From Rhizobium gallicum bv. gallicum R602sp (GTDB lineage: Bacteria > Pseudomonadota > Alphaproteobacteria > Rhizobiales > Rhizobiaceae): 62,500 bases of DNA. Below, in pieces: positions 1-10,718 of this stretch. Under the pieces are notes generated by a model. It saw only the letters and a list, made by a program, of their open reading frames with translations, ran no database searches and was not told where the DNA came from. Both the position numbers and the translations under genes were made by a program. The stretch spans positions 1 to 62,500 of the forward strand of contig NZ_CP006877.1 of the NCBI RefSeq assembly GCF_000816845.1, given 5' to 3'. The first letter of the stretch is position 1. The number at the start of each line of letters is the position of its first letter.

Positions 1-72
1 TAGCCAGACCGGCGGAGGGGAGAGAGTTTCGCCGTCGAGAACTCTCATGACTTTCCGGCGTGTTTCGCTCAA
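1..72 (-). CDS. hemE: Uroporphyrinogen decarboxylase, N-terminal fragment (cut by window start)
   Basis: Only the first 24 codons are inside the window, read leftwards from a TTG start at 70-72. They translate to a peptide containing VLDGETLSPPPVWL, which matches the conserved HemE N-terminus just before its MRQAGRYLPEYR motif (family knowledge). HemE decarboxylates uroporphyrinogen III to coproporphyrinogen III in haem synthesis. An AGGGA ribosome-binding sequence lies about 8-9 nt before the TTG; an in-frame ATG at 46-48 is the alternative start. Its position, diverging from the PPDK regulator across a non-coding gap, is the arrangement around the alphaproteobacterial origin. The identification rests on a short peptide plus context. 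Confidence 0.72.
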   Translation of the reverse strand, partial: MSETRRKVMRVLDGETLSPPPVWL

Positions 73-475
73 GCGCTTCGTCCCTATAAAAATCTAAAGA
101 TATTTAAAAAGGTTTCTATTTCTTAGAGTCGGTGTCTATCAAGGATTAAAATCCATCCACTGGTGATGCCGAATGTCAGGCGCATCAAAGATATCAGGAC
201 AACGTGGAGAGCCATCCATCGGGGTTTCTTGGAGAAGCTCGAATCTAAAAGTGATTCCAAAAACTTGTCTCGAAGGCTGAGGCATTTCTTTCTGTGGATA
301 TCGTGTGTACTCTAGATGAGCTCTCCAGCGCGGATCACAAATCCACAGGCCGCGCGCCAATACCCTCCAGAAAATCCGAAATGTGGATAAGGGGTCATGT
401 TTTCCCTTGCCTCAAGCCATGCCGGTCCCTTAGCTCTTTCCCATCCAGTCTTTTCAACAGGCAGCAGAAAATAGC
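73..475. other. oriC: Probable chromosomal replication origin (oriC) between hemE and the PPDK regulator
   Basis: A 403-nt non-coding gap lies between divergent hemE and the PPDK regulator. It holds a perfect DnaA box TGTGGATAA at 382-390, a one-mismatch box TGTGGATAT at 293-301 and a weaker AAATCCACA at 339-347. An AT-rich stretch at about 85-123, rich in A and T runs, could be the unwinding element. Three GANTC (CcrM methylation) sites sit at 126-130, 241-245 and 253-257. In Caulobacter, and as reported for Sinorhizobium, the origin lies beside hemE (established knowledge). Short open frames in this stretch show no recognisable protein. I saw no full TTAA-N7-TTAA CtrA site, only half sites. 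Confidence 0.8.
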
Positions 476-1297
476 GTGGAGAACCGCACGAACTTCTTCC
501 ATCTGCATCTGATTTCTGACTCGACCGGTGAGACTCTGATCTCAGCCGGCCGCGCTGCATCGGCCCAGTTCAAATCTGCCCAAGCGGTCGAACACGTCTA
601 TCCGTTGATCCGCAACCGCAAGCAGCTGCTTGCAGTTCTCGATGCGATCGACAACGAGCCAGGCATTGTTCTTTACACGGTCGTCGACCGGGAACTCGCT
701 GCGCTGATCGATGAGAGGTGTGTCGAGATGGGCGTTGCCTCAGTCAATGTGCTTGAGCCTGTGATGGCCGCTTTCCAGCTCTATCTCGGGGCTCCGCTGC
801 GGCGTCGTGTCGGCGCTCAACATGTTATGAATGCCGGCTATTTCGCACGCATCGAGGCGCTCAACTTCACCATGGATCACGACGACGGGCAAATGCCCGA
901 GGACTACAACGATGCCGACGTCGTCATCATCGGTATCAGTCGTACGTCCAAAACGCCGACGAGCATCTATCTCGCCAATCGCGGCATCAAGACAGCGAAC
1001 ATTCCGATCGTCTATGATGTTCCTTTGCCGGAAGCGCTTTTCACTGCAACGAGGCCGTTGATCGTCTGCCTCATAGCAACGACGGATCGGATATCGCAAG
1101 TGCGTGAGAACCGGGTGCTGGGTGCGACGCCCGGCTTCGATCGTGGCCTGTATACGGATCGAGCCGCGATCTCCGAAGAACTGAAATATGCCCGCTCGCT
1201 TTGTGCGCGGCATAATTGGCCGTTGATCGATGTGACCCGTCGCTCCATCGAAGAGACAGCGGCCGCGATCGTTGCCCTGCGCCCCAAGCTGCGCTAA
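476..1297 (+). CDS. ppsR: Pyruvate, phosphate dikinase regulatory protein (PPSR / DUF299 family)
   Basis: A bifunctional ADP-dependent kinase / Pi-dependent pyrophosphorylase that switches pyruvate-phosphate dikinase off and on by threonine phosphorylation (family knowledge). The 273-residue length is normal. The nucleotide-binding motif [11 protein letters not shown] is at about residues 153-163, and the N-terminus reads [13 protein letters not shown], typical of the family. The start is a GTG at 476, chosen because the family begins at this residue; the ribosome-binding site is weak. It is the first gene rightwards of the probable origin and corresponds to the RP001-like gene flanking the Caulobacter origin. 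maf follows after a short gap. Confidence 0.9.
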   Translation: MENRTNFFHLHLISDSTGETLISAGRAASAQFKSAQAVEHVYPLIRNRKQLLAVLDAIDNEPGIVLYTVVDRELAALIDERCVEMGVASVNVLEPVMAAFQLYLGAPLRRRVGAQHVMNAGYFARIEALNFTMDHDDGQMPEDYNDADVVIIGISRTSKTPTSIYLANRGIKTANIPIVYDVPLPEALFTATRPLIVCLIATTDRISQVRENRVLGATPGFDRGLYTDRAAISEELKYARSLCARHNWPLIDVTRRSIEETAAAIVALRPKLR

Positions 1298-1331
1298 GCG
1301 CTGACATTGTGAACCACGAGCTATGAGACGC

Positions 1332-1931
1332 ATGACATCGAAACTGATTCTCGCTTCGTCCAGTCCATTCCGGAGGATGCTGCTTAAAAATGCCGGCCTG
1401 GAGTTTGAAGCGCATGCGGCAAAGATAGATGAGCGCGCAATCGAAGCACCCCTCGAACGAGAGGGCGCATCTCCAGATAGAGTTGCTTTGGTGCTTGCGA
1501 GGGCTAAAGCAGACGAGGTGAGCGCCCGGTTTCCGGACGCGCTCATCATTGGCTCGGACCAGACCATGTCGCTTGGCGATCGTGTGTTTCACAAGCCGCA
1601 CGACATGGCTGACGCCGCCAATCATCTGAGATCACTCTCGGGACAAACACATCGCCTGAACAGTGCGATCGCCATCATCCGGAATGGTGCACTTTTATGG
1701 GAGCATGTGTCACACGCGTCGCTGACGATGCGCGTTCTGTCGGCGGATTTCATATCGCGCCATCTCGCACGCGTCGGCAACACGGCGCTTGGCAGCGTTG
1801 GCGCCTATCAGCTGGAGGGCGAGGGAATTCAACTTTTCAGCAAGATCGACGGCGACTACTTCACGATCCTTGGCCTGCCGATGCTGCCGCTGCTCGCGAA
1901 ACTAAGGGGATTGGGTGCGATTGATGGATGA
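1332..1931 (+). CDS. maf: Maf family nucleoside triphosphate pyrophosphatase
   Basis: Maf proteins hydrolyse non-canonical nucleoside triphosphates to monophosphates and have been linked to septum-formation control. The N-terminal [14 protein letters not shown], the conserved [10 protein letters not shown] with the catalytic aspartate, and the later HKP segment are all present. From the ATG at 1332 the protein is 199 residues, normal for the family. An ATG nine bases upstream (1323) is possible, but the family normally begins [11 protein letters not shown], so 1332 is preferred. The gene ends by overlapping aroE by 8 nt, so the two are probably translationally coupled. Whether it is the dTTP/UTP (YhdE) or m7GTP (YceF) type is not decided. 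Confidence 0.9.
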   Translation: MTSKLILASSSPFRRMLLKNAGLEFEAHAAKIDERAIEAPLEREGASPDRVALVLARAKADEVSARFPDALIIGSDQTMSLGDRVFHKPHDMADAANHLRSLSGQTHRLNSAIAIIRNGALLWEHVSHASLTMRVLSADFISRHLARVGNTALGSVGAYQLEGEGIQLFSKIDGDYFTILGLPMLPLLAKLRGLGAIDG

Positions 1932-2784
1932 TTCACGTGAAACATTCGGCCCGAATGCCTTCGTCACCGGCTTCCCCGTGCGGCACTCACGTTCGCCTTT
2001 GATCCACGGATACTGGCTGAAAAAGCTTGGGATTGCCGGAAGCTACCGCGCATACGAGGTTGCTCCCGCCGATTTTGCAGCATTCATTGGATCGCTCAAG
2101 GATCAAAGCTCGGGCTTTATCGGCGGCAATGTCACCATTCCGCACAAGGAGTTGGCCTGCCAGCTCGCGGACAGCCCGGATGAACTCTCCCAGGAACTCG
2201 GCGCATCCAATACGTTATGGCTGGAGGAAGGAAAACTCCATTCGACCAATACCGACGGTCACGGATTTACCGCCAACCTGAACGCGCGCCACCCTGGCTG
2301 GGATAAACACGAGACCGCAATAATACTCGGTGCAGGCGGCGCCAGCCGGGCGGTGATACAGGCGGTGCGCGACCGCGGCTTCAGGGAGATCCATGTCGTC
2401 AACCGGACCGCGGCTCGCGCGCAGGAACTTGCCGATCGTTTTGGAGACAAAGTCTATGCGCATCCGATGGGAGCGCTCGCGGAGGTCATGAAAGGTGCTG
2501 GTCTTTTCGTCAACACGACATCGCTCGGTATGGACGGCGAAACAGCACCGGCAATCGATTTTTCCCCGCTCGACAGTAACGCGCTCGTCACAGATATCGT
2601 CTATGTGCCGCTGAAGACACCCTTGCTGAAACAAGCCGAGGAGCAGGGTTTCGCGATCGTGGATGGACTTGGTATGCTGCTTCATCAGGCGGTGCCGGGC
2701 TTCGAGAAATGGTTCAGCAAGCGGCCGGTGGTCGATGACGAGCTTCGTGCACTCGTCGTCGCAGATATGGAAAAACACAGATGA
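1924..2784 (+). CDS. aroE: Shikimate dehydrogenase
   Basis: Catalyses NADPH-dependent reduction of 3-dehydroshikimate to shikimate in aromatic amino acid synthesis. Visible hallmarks are the shikimate-binding [11 protein letters not shown] near the N-terminus, the catalytic lysine in [15 protein letters not shown], and the dinucleotide fold [11 protein letters not shown] with the NRT cofactor motif after it. From the ATG at 1924 it has 286 residues. A GTG at 1915 could extend it by three residues, but the ATG gives the family-typical N-terminus. It overlaps maf upstream and coaE downstream (ATGA), so maf-aroE-coaE-dnaQ look like one transcript. Confidence 0.96.
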   Translation: MDDSRETFGPNAFVTGFPVRHSRSPLIHGYWLKKLGIAGSYRAYEVAPADFAAFIGSLKDQSSGFIGGNVTIPHKELACQLADSPDELSQELGASNTLWLEEGKLHSTNTDGHGFTANLNARHPGWDKHETAIILGAGGASRAVIQAVRDRGFREIHVVNRTAARAQELADRFGDKVYAHPMGALAEVMKGAGLFVNTTSLGMDGETAPAIDFSPLDSNALVTDIVYVPLKTPLLKQAEEQGFAIVDGLGMLLHQAVPGFEKWFSKRPVVDDELRALVVADMEKHR

Positions 2785-3392
2785 TCCGGATCGGTCTCAC
2801 GGGTTCCATAGGGATGGGGAAATCAACGGCGGCAAAGCTCTTTGCCGGAGCCGGTATCCCCGTCAATGATTCCGATGCTGTGGTCCACGAGCTTTATGCC
2901 GGCGAGGCAGCGCAGTTGATCGAAGCTGAGTTCCCGGGCACCGTTCGGAACGGCGTCGTCGACCGTCAGGAACTTGGGCGTCAGCTTTCGCGCCGACCAG
3001 ATGGCTTCAAAACGCTCGAAGCAATCGTTCATCCGCTGGTTCGCCAGCGCGAAACGGAATTCGTGGAACGCGAAAAAGCACGAGGATCGGAGATAATCCT
3101 GCTCGATATCCCGTTGCTTTTCGAAACTGGTGCGGAGACGCGGGTCGACATAGTCGTGGTCGTGAGCTGCGATCCACAGATTCAGCGCGATCGGGTGCTT
3201 GCGCGACCGGGCATGACCGAGGAAAAATTCAATATGATTCGCTCGCGGCAGACCCCGGACGCCGAAAAGCGGGAGCGTGCCGATTATGTCATCGACACGG
3301 GACACGCCATCGAAATTACGCGGGCGAGGGTGATTGAAATCATCGGGGTCTTGAAAGCGCGGATCGCGAAGGGAGATTTCCGGAATGCGTGA
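2781..3392 (+). CDS. coaE: Dephospho-CoA kinase
   Basis: Performs the last step of coenzyme A synthesis, phosphorylating the 3'-hydroxyl of dephospho-CoA with ATP. The P-loop [12 protein letters not shown] is at residues 5-16, followed by the substrate region [12 protein letters not shown] and LLFETG, both standard for CoaE. Length is 203 residues. The ATG at 2781 overlaps the aroE stop by 4 nt, and its own stop overlaps the dnaQ start by 8 nt, fixing both starts. Confidence 0.96.
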   Translation: MIRIGLTGSIGMGKSTAAKLFAGAGIPVNDSDAVVHELYAGEAAQLIEAEFPGTVRNGVVDRQELGRQLSRRPDGFKTLEAIVHPLVRQRETEFVEREKARGSEIILLDIPLLFETGAETRVDIVVVVSCDPQIQRDRVLARPGMTEEKFNMIRSRQTPDAEKRERADYVIDTGHAIEITRARVIEIIGVLKARIAKGDFRNA

Positions 3393-4098
3393 AATCATTT
3401 TCGATACGGAAACCACCGGTCTCGACAGCCGCATGGATCGCATCATCGAAATCGGCGGCGTCGAGCTTTTGAACCATTTCCCGACCGGCCGCACGATCCA
3501 TATCTATATCAATCCGGGAGATCAGAAAGTTCATCCCGATGCGCTCGCCGTTCACGGTATTACCGACGAGTTTTTGAAGGACAAGAAGCCTTTCTCCGCA
3601 GTGGTCGAAGAGATCATCGAGTTCTTCGGTGACGCAAGGTGGATCGCGCACAATGCGACCTTCGATATGGGTTTTGTGAATGCCGAACTCGCTCGCCTTG
3701 GCATACCGCCGGTCCTGCCGGAGAGGGTCGTTGATACGCTTTCTCTCGCTCGGCGCAAACATCCGATGGGACCGAATTCGCTCGATGCCCTCTGCCGCCG
3801 CTACGGTATAGACAACTCACACCGCACAAAACACGGTGCACTTCTCGACTCCGAACTGCTTGCCGAGGTCTATATAGAGATGATCGGCGGGCGTCAGACC
3901 GCTCTCGGTTTGAGCGTTTCGGCAACAAGCGGGGCAGGCGACGCCGAGATTGTTCTGGATGAGGCCGTTGACATAGGTTTGGAGCGGCCCAGGCCCCTCG
4001 CGCCGCGCCTTAGCGAAGCGGAAGCTCAGGCTCACGATGCGTTGATTGCCGCACTCGGCACCAAAGGCATCTGGGCCAGATACGATCGTCCAAATTAA
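3385..4098 (+). CDS. dnaQ: DNA polymerase III subunit epsilon (3'-5' proofreading exonuclease)
   Basis: Supplies the proofreading activity of the replicative polymerase. The three exonuclease motifs are visible: Exo I FDTETTGLDSRMDRIIEIGG at the N-terminus, Exo II HNATFDMGFVNAEL, and Exo III HRTKHGALLDSELLAEVY (DEDDh type). The length of 237 residues and the C-terminal tail are consistent with DnaQ rather than a free-standing exonuclease. It is the last gene of the maf-aroE-coaE-dnaQ run and converges with secB across a shared terminator. Confidence 0.95.
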   Translation: MREIIFDTETTGLDSRMDRIIEIGGVELLNHFPTGRTIHIYINPGDQKVHPDALAVHGITDEFLKDKKPFSAVVEEIIEFFGDARWIAHNATFDMGFVNAELARLGIPPVLPERVVDTLSLARRKHPMGPNSLDALCRRYGIDNSHRTKHGALLDSELLAEVYIEMIGGRQTALGLSVSATSGAGDAEIVLDEAVDIGLERPRPLAPRLSEAEAQAHDALIAALGTKGIWARYDRPN

Positions 4099-4101
4099 AA
4101 A

Positions 4102-4123
4102 TGCCCGGGCTTTGACCCGGGCA
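4102..4123 (-). terminator. Rho-independent terminator of secB, also between dnaQ and secB
   Basis: Perfect 8-bp stem TGCCCGGG / CCCGGGCA with a 6-nt loop. On the minus strand it is followed directly by a T run (the A run at 4097-4101), so it best serves secB, whose stop lies 27 nt upstream. It lacks a good T run in the dnaQ direction. Confidence 0.85.
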
Positions 4124-4149
4124 CGGCTGTCAAAATCACGTGCTTCGAA

Positions 4150-4626
4150 TCAATTTGTCTGCACCTTTGCGCGCGTCTGCTCTTCGGCGACGCGTTGTGC
4201 AAACATCTGTGCGAAGTCGATCGGGTCGATCATCAGCGGCGGGAAGCCGCCATTGCGCGTAACATCGGCAATGATCTGGCGGGCAAACGGGAAGAGCATG
4301 CGCGGGCATTCGATGAAGAGAACGGGCAGCATGTGTTCTTGCGGGAAGCCGGCAACGCGGAAGACGCCGCCGTAAACGAGTTCGGCATGAAAGACCGTCT
4401 TGTCGCCATCCTTGGCCTCGGCGTTGAGCGACAGCACAACATCGAAGTCCGTATCCGAAAGAGGATTGGCATTGACGTTGACGTTGATATTGATCGCCGG
4501 CGCCTTGTCGCGCGCTTGAAGTGACCGCGGCGCACCCGGATTTTCGAAGGAAAGGTCCTTCGTGTACTGAGCGAGAATGGTGAGGCTCGGGCTTGTCGTG
4601 CCGCTGCCGTTGTTTTCATCAGCCAT
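4150..4626 (-). CDS. secB: Protein-export chaperone SecB
   Basis: SecB is the tetrameric cytosolic chaperone that holds preproteins unfolded and delivers them to SecA. The acidic N-terminus, the [19 protein letters not shown] segment, the repeated [10 protein letters not shown] strand and the C-terminal region with PLMIDPIDF are typical. The ATG at 4626 is used (158 residues) because AGGA lies 8 nt ahead of it; an upstream in-frame ATG at 4647 would add seven residues without a better site. The dnaQ-secB neighbourhood is common in Rhizobiales. Confidence 0.95.
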   Translation of the reverse strand: MADENNGSGTTSPSLTILAQYTKDLSFENPGAPRSLQARDKAPAININVNVNANPLSDTDFDVVLSLNAEAKDGDKTVFHAELVYGGVFRVAGFPQEHMLPVLFIECPRMLFPFARQIIADVTRNGGFPPLMIDPIDFAQMFAQRVAEEQTRAKVQTN

Positions 4627-4707
4627 TGGATTTTCCTCGAGGGGCATTGGATGTTGCCGCCATCTAACATTTCGGGAAAAGGCTTACAACCCTGGGCGAA
4701 TCGGTCT

Positions 4708-5217
4708 CTACTCCCCGAGCCGCTTGCCTGACCAGGGAGACTTGTCGTTAGGCTCGCGGCGATAATCGTCCTCGTCAAGATCAACAACTTTTGAATCCGG
4801 CTTGGATTGGTTGCTGAATCCGGACGATCGCGACGCGCTAGAGCCTCTCGCCGCCTCAACGATAACGAATCGCTTGCGGATGTAGTTCCAGGCAAGATCA
4901 CGAACGGCCGGGATGAAAAGCGCGATGGCGATAATGTCCGAAATAAATCCCGGAACGATGAGAAGCAGCGACGCGATGACGAGCATGGCTGGCCGCAGAA
5001 GCTCCCGGCCAGGTATTACGCCGTTTCTCCCCTCGCTCGACATACGCTGCAGGATGCCGATCCCCTGGCGACGAAGCAGAGCCATGCCGATCACAACGCT
5101 CAGCACGACGAGACCAAGGGTTGCCAGTAGGCCGACTGCGCGCCCGACGATTACGAAGCCCGCTATCTCCGCCAGCGGCAGCAGCAGCACAAAACCTGGT
5201 AGCATTGCAAGTCGCAT
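4708..5217 (-). CDS. fxsA: FxsA family inner-membrane protein
   Basis: FxsA is a small membrane protein known in E. coli for relieving phage T7 exclusion by the F plasmid; its general role is unknown. This 169-residue protein begins with a hydrophobic stretch (LPGFVLLLPLAEIAGFVIVG), then a second segment (LLATLGLVVLSVVIGMALL) and a third around LLRPAMLVIASLLLIVPGF. It ends in a charged, Ser-rich cytosolic tail of about 45 residues. The GRELLRPAMLVIASLLLIVP region is the family signature. It reads leftwards before secB (gap of about 80 nt) and diverges from the Tim44-like gene. Confidence 0.85.
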   Translation of the reverse strand: MRLAMLPGFVLLLPLAEIAGFVIVGRAVGLLATLGLVVLSVVIGMALLRRQGIGILQRMSSEGRNGVIPGRELLRPAMLVIASLLLIVPGFISDIIAIALFIPAVRDLAWNYIRKRFVIVEAARGSSASRSSGFSNQSKPDSKVVDLDEDDYRREPNDKSPWSGKRLGE

Positions 5218-5343
5218 CGTCTCTCCAACCGGCGCTCGCCGGGCCTCAATGGCAATCGCAAGATTGCGGCTATTTGAATCATCTGTCTATGCGGACTATA
5301 TGGGAGTACAAATCATAGATGTTAACGGTGGCTGCGGCACGAT

Positions 5344-6045
5344 ATGAGTTCAAACGACTTCATCACTTTGTTTTTCCTTGTGGCGGCGGTGCTGATTTTT
5401 TTCCAGCTCCGCAGTGTTCTGGGACGCCGCACGGGAAATGAGAAGCCGCCGCGCGATCTCTTTACGCCGCGCGATGCCGCCGGTCCTGAGCATTCCGATG
5501 CCGGCAAGGTCGTGACGCTTCCGCGCCGCGATACGCCTGCAGAGGAAGAAGGCCGCTTTGCAGTGGTCGACGCTTTTGCGGCCCCCGGTACGCCGCTCAA
5601 TGAGCCCCTGCGTGCGCTCAGTAAAGCCGACCCAGCCTTCGCACCTAAGGAATTTTTGAACGGCGCGAAGATGGCTTACGAAATGATCGTCATGGCTTAT
5701 GCCGACGGTGACAGAAAGACGTTGAAGAATCTTTTGTCCCGCGAGGTCTATGACGGTTTTGATGCGGCCATCGCAGATCGCGAGGCCAAGGGCGAGAAAG
5801 TGAAATCCACCTTTGTCGGCATCGATAAGGCGGACATCACACAGGTGGAAGTCAAAGGCAGCGAGGCACAGATTACGATCCGTATCGCCAGCCAGCTGAT
5901 CTCCGCGACCTACGACAAAGCTGACAAGCTGATAGAAGGCGATGTCGAGAACGTTGCCGAAGTCAACGATATCTGGACCTTTGCCCGCGATACGCGATCG
6001 CGCGATCCCAATTGGAAACTCGTGGCGACCGAATCGGAAACATGA
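5344..6045 (+). CDS. timA: Tim44-like domain protein (TimA type)
   Basis: A 233-residue protein with one N-terminal membrane segment (FITLFFLVAAVLIFFQLRSVL, residues about 6-26), a polar linker, and a C-terminal Tim44 domain from about residue 85. The domain starts with the FLNGAKMAYEMIVMAYADGD helix and continues through the fold related to the mitochondrial import motor subunit Tim44. Alphaproteobacterial homologues (TimA) are membrane-bound and of uncertain function. It overlaps mltA by 4 nt. The ATG at 5344 begins right before the membrane segment; no strong ribosome-binding site is seen. Confidence 0.85.
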   Translation: MSSNDFITLFFLVAAVLIFFQLRSVLGRRTGNEKPPRDLFTPRDAAGPEHSDAGKVVTLPRRDTPAEEEGRFAVVDAFAAPGTPLNEPLRALSKADPAFAPKEFLNGAKMAYEMIVMAYADGDRKTLKNLLSREVYDGFDAAIADREAKGEKVKSTFVGIDKADITQVEVKGSEAQITIRIASQLISATYDKADKLIEGDVENVAEVNDIWTFARDTRSRDPNWKLVATESET

Positions 6046-7160
6046 GTGACGATAAAGCGGGCTTCGTTCTGCAAGCTGCCGGTTTCGATGAACTCAAGGG
6101 CTGGAAGGATGATGATCCCTCCAGCCTTTTTGAAGTCATGGAAGCGTGCCGCAGCCAAGTTACCGGCACGAAACCCTACCGCACCGGATCGCTCGGCCTG
6201 AGCACCGACGATCTTTTGCCTCTGCTTAAGGCAGCCCGAAATGCGAAACCCGCATCTGCTTCGGAAGCCCGATCCTTCTTTGAGCAGAACTGTCGGCCGT
6301 TCTTTATCAAAAAACTGGACGGTGGCCGGGGTTTCGTTACCGCTTTTTACGAACCGGAAATCGCCGTTTCCGACAAGCTCGATTCTACTTATCGCTTCCC
6401 GTTCTACCGGCGACCCGATGATCTGATCGAGCTCGACAATAGCAACCGCCCCGTAGGCCTCGATTCATCCTATGCCTTTGGTCGCCTCCAGGATGGAGAG
6501 ATAAGCGCCTATCCCGACCGGCAAGCGATCGACCAAGGCTTCCTCGACGGTCGAGGCCTTGAAATCGCCTGGGCGAAATCCAAGGTCGATGTCTTCTTCG
6601 TGCATGTGCAGGGCGCGGCGCGATTGCGCTACCCGGATGGACGGAAGGCGCGTATCACATATACGGCAAAGGCCGGGCATCCTTTCTCCGCCATCGGCAA
6701 GCTGTTGGTCGACCGCGGCGAAATCGACCGTGCGAACATTTCCATGCAGTCGATTCGCGCCTGGCTCGCAGCGCATCCAGAGCAGGTCGATGATGTTCTC
6801 TGGCACAATCGGTCCTATATTTTCTTCCGCGAGGCGCCGGTTGCCGCGTCTAAAGCTGGACCAGTTGCTGCAGCGAAAGTGCCGTTGGTCGCCGGACGGT
6901 CGCTTGCCGTCGACCGCCTGATACATACCTTCGGTTTTCCCTTCTTCATCCGTTCCGAAAGCCTGACCCATCTTGATAAGGGTAGGCCGTTCCAGCGTTT
7001 GATGCTTGCCTTGGACACTGGCTCCGCGATCGTCGGTCCTGCGCGTGGCGATATTTTTACGGGTTCCGGCGATGAAGCGGGCGAATTGGCGGGTACGGTG
7101 CGCAACGACGCGGACTTTGCCATCCTCATTCCGAACGCTGCGGCTGGAAGGTTCGGCTGA
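6042..7160 (+). CDS. mltA: MltA-type lytic murein transglycosylase (3D domain)
   Basis: MltA enzymes cleave the MurNAc-GlcNAc bond of peptidoglycan, forming 1,6-anhydro ends. The central MltA domain contains GFVTAFYEPE near residue 95, and the C-terminal 3D domain carries LALDTGSAIVGPARGDIF and TGSGDEAGELAG with its conserved aspartates. Length from the ATG at 6042 is 372 residues; this start overlaps the timA stop (ATGA) and is preferred over an ATG 30 nt upstream. Odd point: neither start gives a signal peptide or lipobox, although the substrate is periplasmic. The gene is coupled to timA and smr. Confidence 0.88.
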   Translation: MSDDKAGFVLQAAGFDELKGWKDDDPSSLFEVMEACRSQVTGTKPYRTGSLGLSTDDLLPLLKAARNAKPASASEARSFFEQNCRPFFIKKLDGGRGFVTAFYEPEIAVSDKLDSTYRFPFYRRPDDLIELDNSNRPVGLDSSYAFGRLQDGEISAYPDRQAIDQGFLDGRGLEIAWAKSKVDVFFVHVQGAARLRYPDGRKARITYTAKAGHPFSAIGKLLVDRGEIDRANISMQSIRAWLAAHPEQVDDVLWHNRSYIFFREAPVAASKAGPVAAAKVPLVAGRSLAVDRLIHTFGFPFFIRSESLTHLDKGRPFQRLMLALDTGSAIVGPARGDIFTGSGDEAGELAGTVRNDADFAILIPNAAAGRFG

Positions 7161-7723
7161 TGACGCGAGACCGCAAGCTCAGCACGGACGAGCGAATTCT
7201 ATGGGGCAAGGTTGCGCGCAGTACGCGGCCGCTCGCCGGCAAGAAGGGCGAGTTGACTGAACTCGATGCCTTTCTTGTGGAAACCGAAGCCGAGGTCGCG
7301 AATGCCGTACAGAAATCATCTGCCGACACGGAAATGCAAGCTGCAGCGCTGCCCGCGGCAGCGAAGCAGCCTTCCGGCACCCACCATCCACTGGAGCGGC
7401 CCGTCAAACGCAAGATCGCCAAAGGCCGGCTGGCACTAGAGGCGCGTATCGATCTCCACGGCCTCGTGCAAAGCCAAGCCCACGTCATGCTTCTCGATTT
7501 CCTCATCCGCGCGCACGAGCGCGGCATGCGGCATGTGCTGGTGATCACCGGCAAGGGCAGTTCGATGGGGAGCGAAGGTGCGTTGAAACGGGCTGTACCG
7601 CTCTGGTTTTCGAAGCCGGAATTCCGCTATCTGATCTCGTCTTACGAAGCGGCTGCGCACCACCACGGCGGCGAGGGCGCGCTTTATATCCGGCTCTCCC
7701 GGCGGCAGGGGGACAGGTCATGA
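7160..7723 (+). CDS. Smr/MutS2 domain protein
   Basis: A 187-residue protein with a low-complexity N-terminal half and a C-terminal Smr domain from about residue 90. Domain hallmarks are IDLHGLVQSQA, VLVITGKGS and the closing GGEGALYIRLSR. Stand-alone Smr domains are predicted nucleic-acid endonucleases; the cellular target of this one is unknown. Its ATG shares one base with the mltA stop, and its own end overlaps the XRE regulator by 4 nt, so it sits in the middle of a coupled set. Confidence 0.88.
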   Translation: MTRDRKLSTDERILWGKVARSTRPLAGKKGELTELDAFLVETEAEVANAVQKSSADTEMQAAALPAAAKQPSGTHHPLERPVKRKIAKGRLALEARIDLHGLVQSQAHVMLLDFLIRAHERGMRHVLVITGKGSSMGSEGALKRAVPLWFSKPEFRYLISSYEAAAHHHGGEGALYIRLSRRQGDRS

Positions 7724-8097
7724 CGCCGTTCGGCGAAGCTGTTCGAAAGCTTCGGGCGCGCAAAGGCGTGTCGCAAAAGCAGATGGCAGCGGCGCTCAAC
7801 GTCTCGCCTGCCTATCTCTCCGCACTCGAACATGGAAAACGCGGCTTGCCGACCTTCGACCTGCTTCAGCGGATCGCCGGCTATTTCAACATCATCTGGG
7901 ATGAAGCTGAGGAACTCTTCCTGCTCGCCCGCGCATCGGACCCGCGCGTGGTGATTGATACCGCAGGTCTCCCCCCCGAATATACGGCTTTTGCCAATCG
8001 TTTGGCGGGCCGGATTCGCAACCTTGACAGTGCAGCTTTGGCCGAGCTCGCCGCTACGCTTGAAAATCTCGGCAAAGCTGACGGAAAAGCGTCATAA
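7720..8097 (+). CDS. XRE-family helix-turn-helix transcriptional regulator
   Basis: A 125-residue protein whose N-terminal 65 residues are a Cro/C1-type DNA-binding domain: GVSQKQMAAALNVSPAYLS gives the turn and recognition helix, followed by ALEHGKRGLPTFDLLQRIA. The C-terminal helical half probably dimerises. Targets are unknown; the gene ends the overlapping timA-mltA-smr-xre set and is followed by gyrB after 133 nt. The start is set by the 4-nt overlap with smr. Confidence 0.88.
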   Translation: MTPFGEAVRKLRARKGVSQKQMAAALNVSPAYLSALEHGKRGLPTFDLLQRIAGYFNIIWDEAEELFLLARASDPRVVIDTAGLPPEYTAFANRLAGRIRNLDSAALAELAATLENLGKADGKAS

Positions 8098-8110
8098 TCC
8101 CCTGCTTTAT

Positions 8111-8143
8111 GCCGGATTCCCAGGCTCTGCCATTGGGAATGGC
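8111..8143 (+). promoter_or_regulatory. Hairpin in the gyrB leader
   Basis: Inverted repeat ATTCCCA (8116-8122) / TGGGAAT (8134-8140) extended by GCC (8111-8113) / GGC (8141-8143) around a 2-nt bulge. No T run follows, so it does not look like a standard terminator. It lies 14 nt after the XRE stop and about 90 nt before the gyrB ATG and could be a leader structure or an operator. Function is inference only. Confidence 0.35.
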
Positions 8144-8170
8144 GTCCAAAAACCCTATATTCCGAAATGA

Positions 8171-10666
<2,496 letters not shown>

Positions 10667-10680
10667 TTGATTTCTTGTAC

Positions 10681-10707
10681 AAAAAGGCGCGTTCATGGCG
10701 CCTTTTT
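10681..10707. terminator. Bidirectional terminator between gyrB and the nitroreductase
   Basis: Perfect 10-bp inverted repeat AAAAAGGCGC / GCGCCTTTTT with a 7-nt loop. T runs on both strands let it end gyrB (stop 15 nt upstream) and the convergent nitroreductase gene. Confidence 0.93.
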
Positions 10708-10718
10708 CTTTCACAGAA

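Noticed and set aside
139..560. Three short open frames of 72-82 codons across the hemE-PPDK regulator gap
   Set aside because: They resemble no protein, overlap one another on both strands and lie over the DnaA boxes and the start of the PPDK regulator gene.
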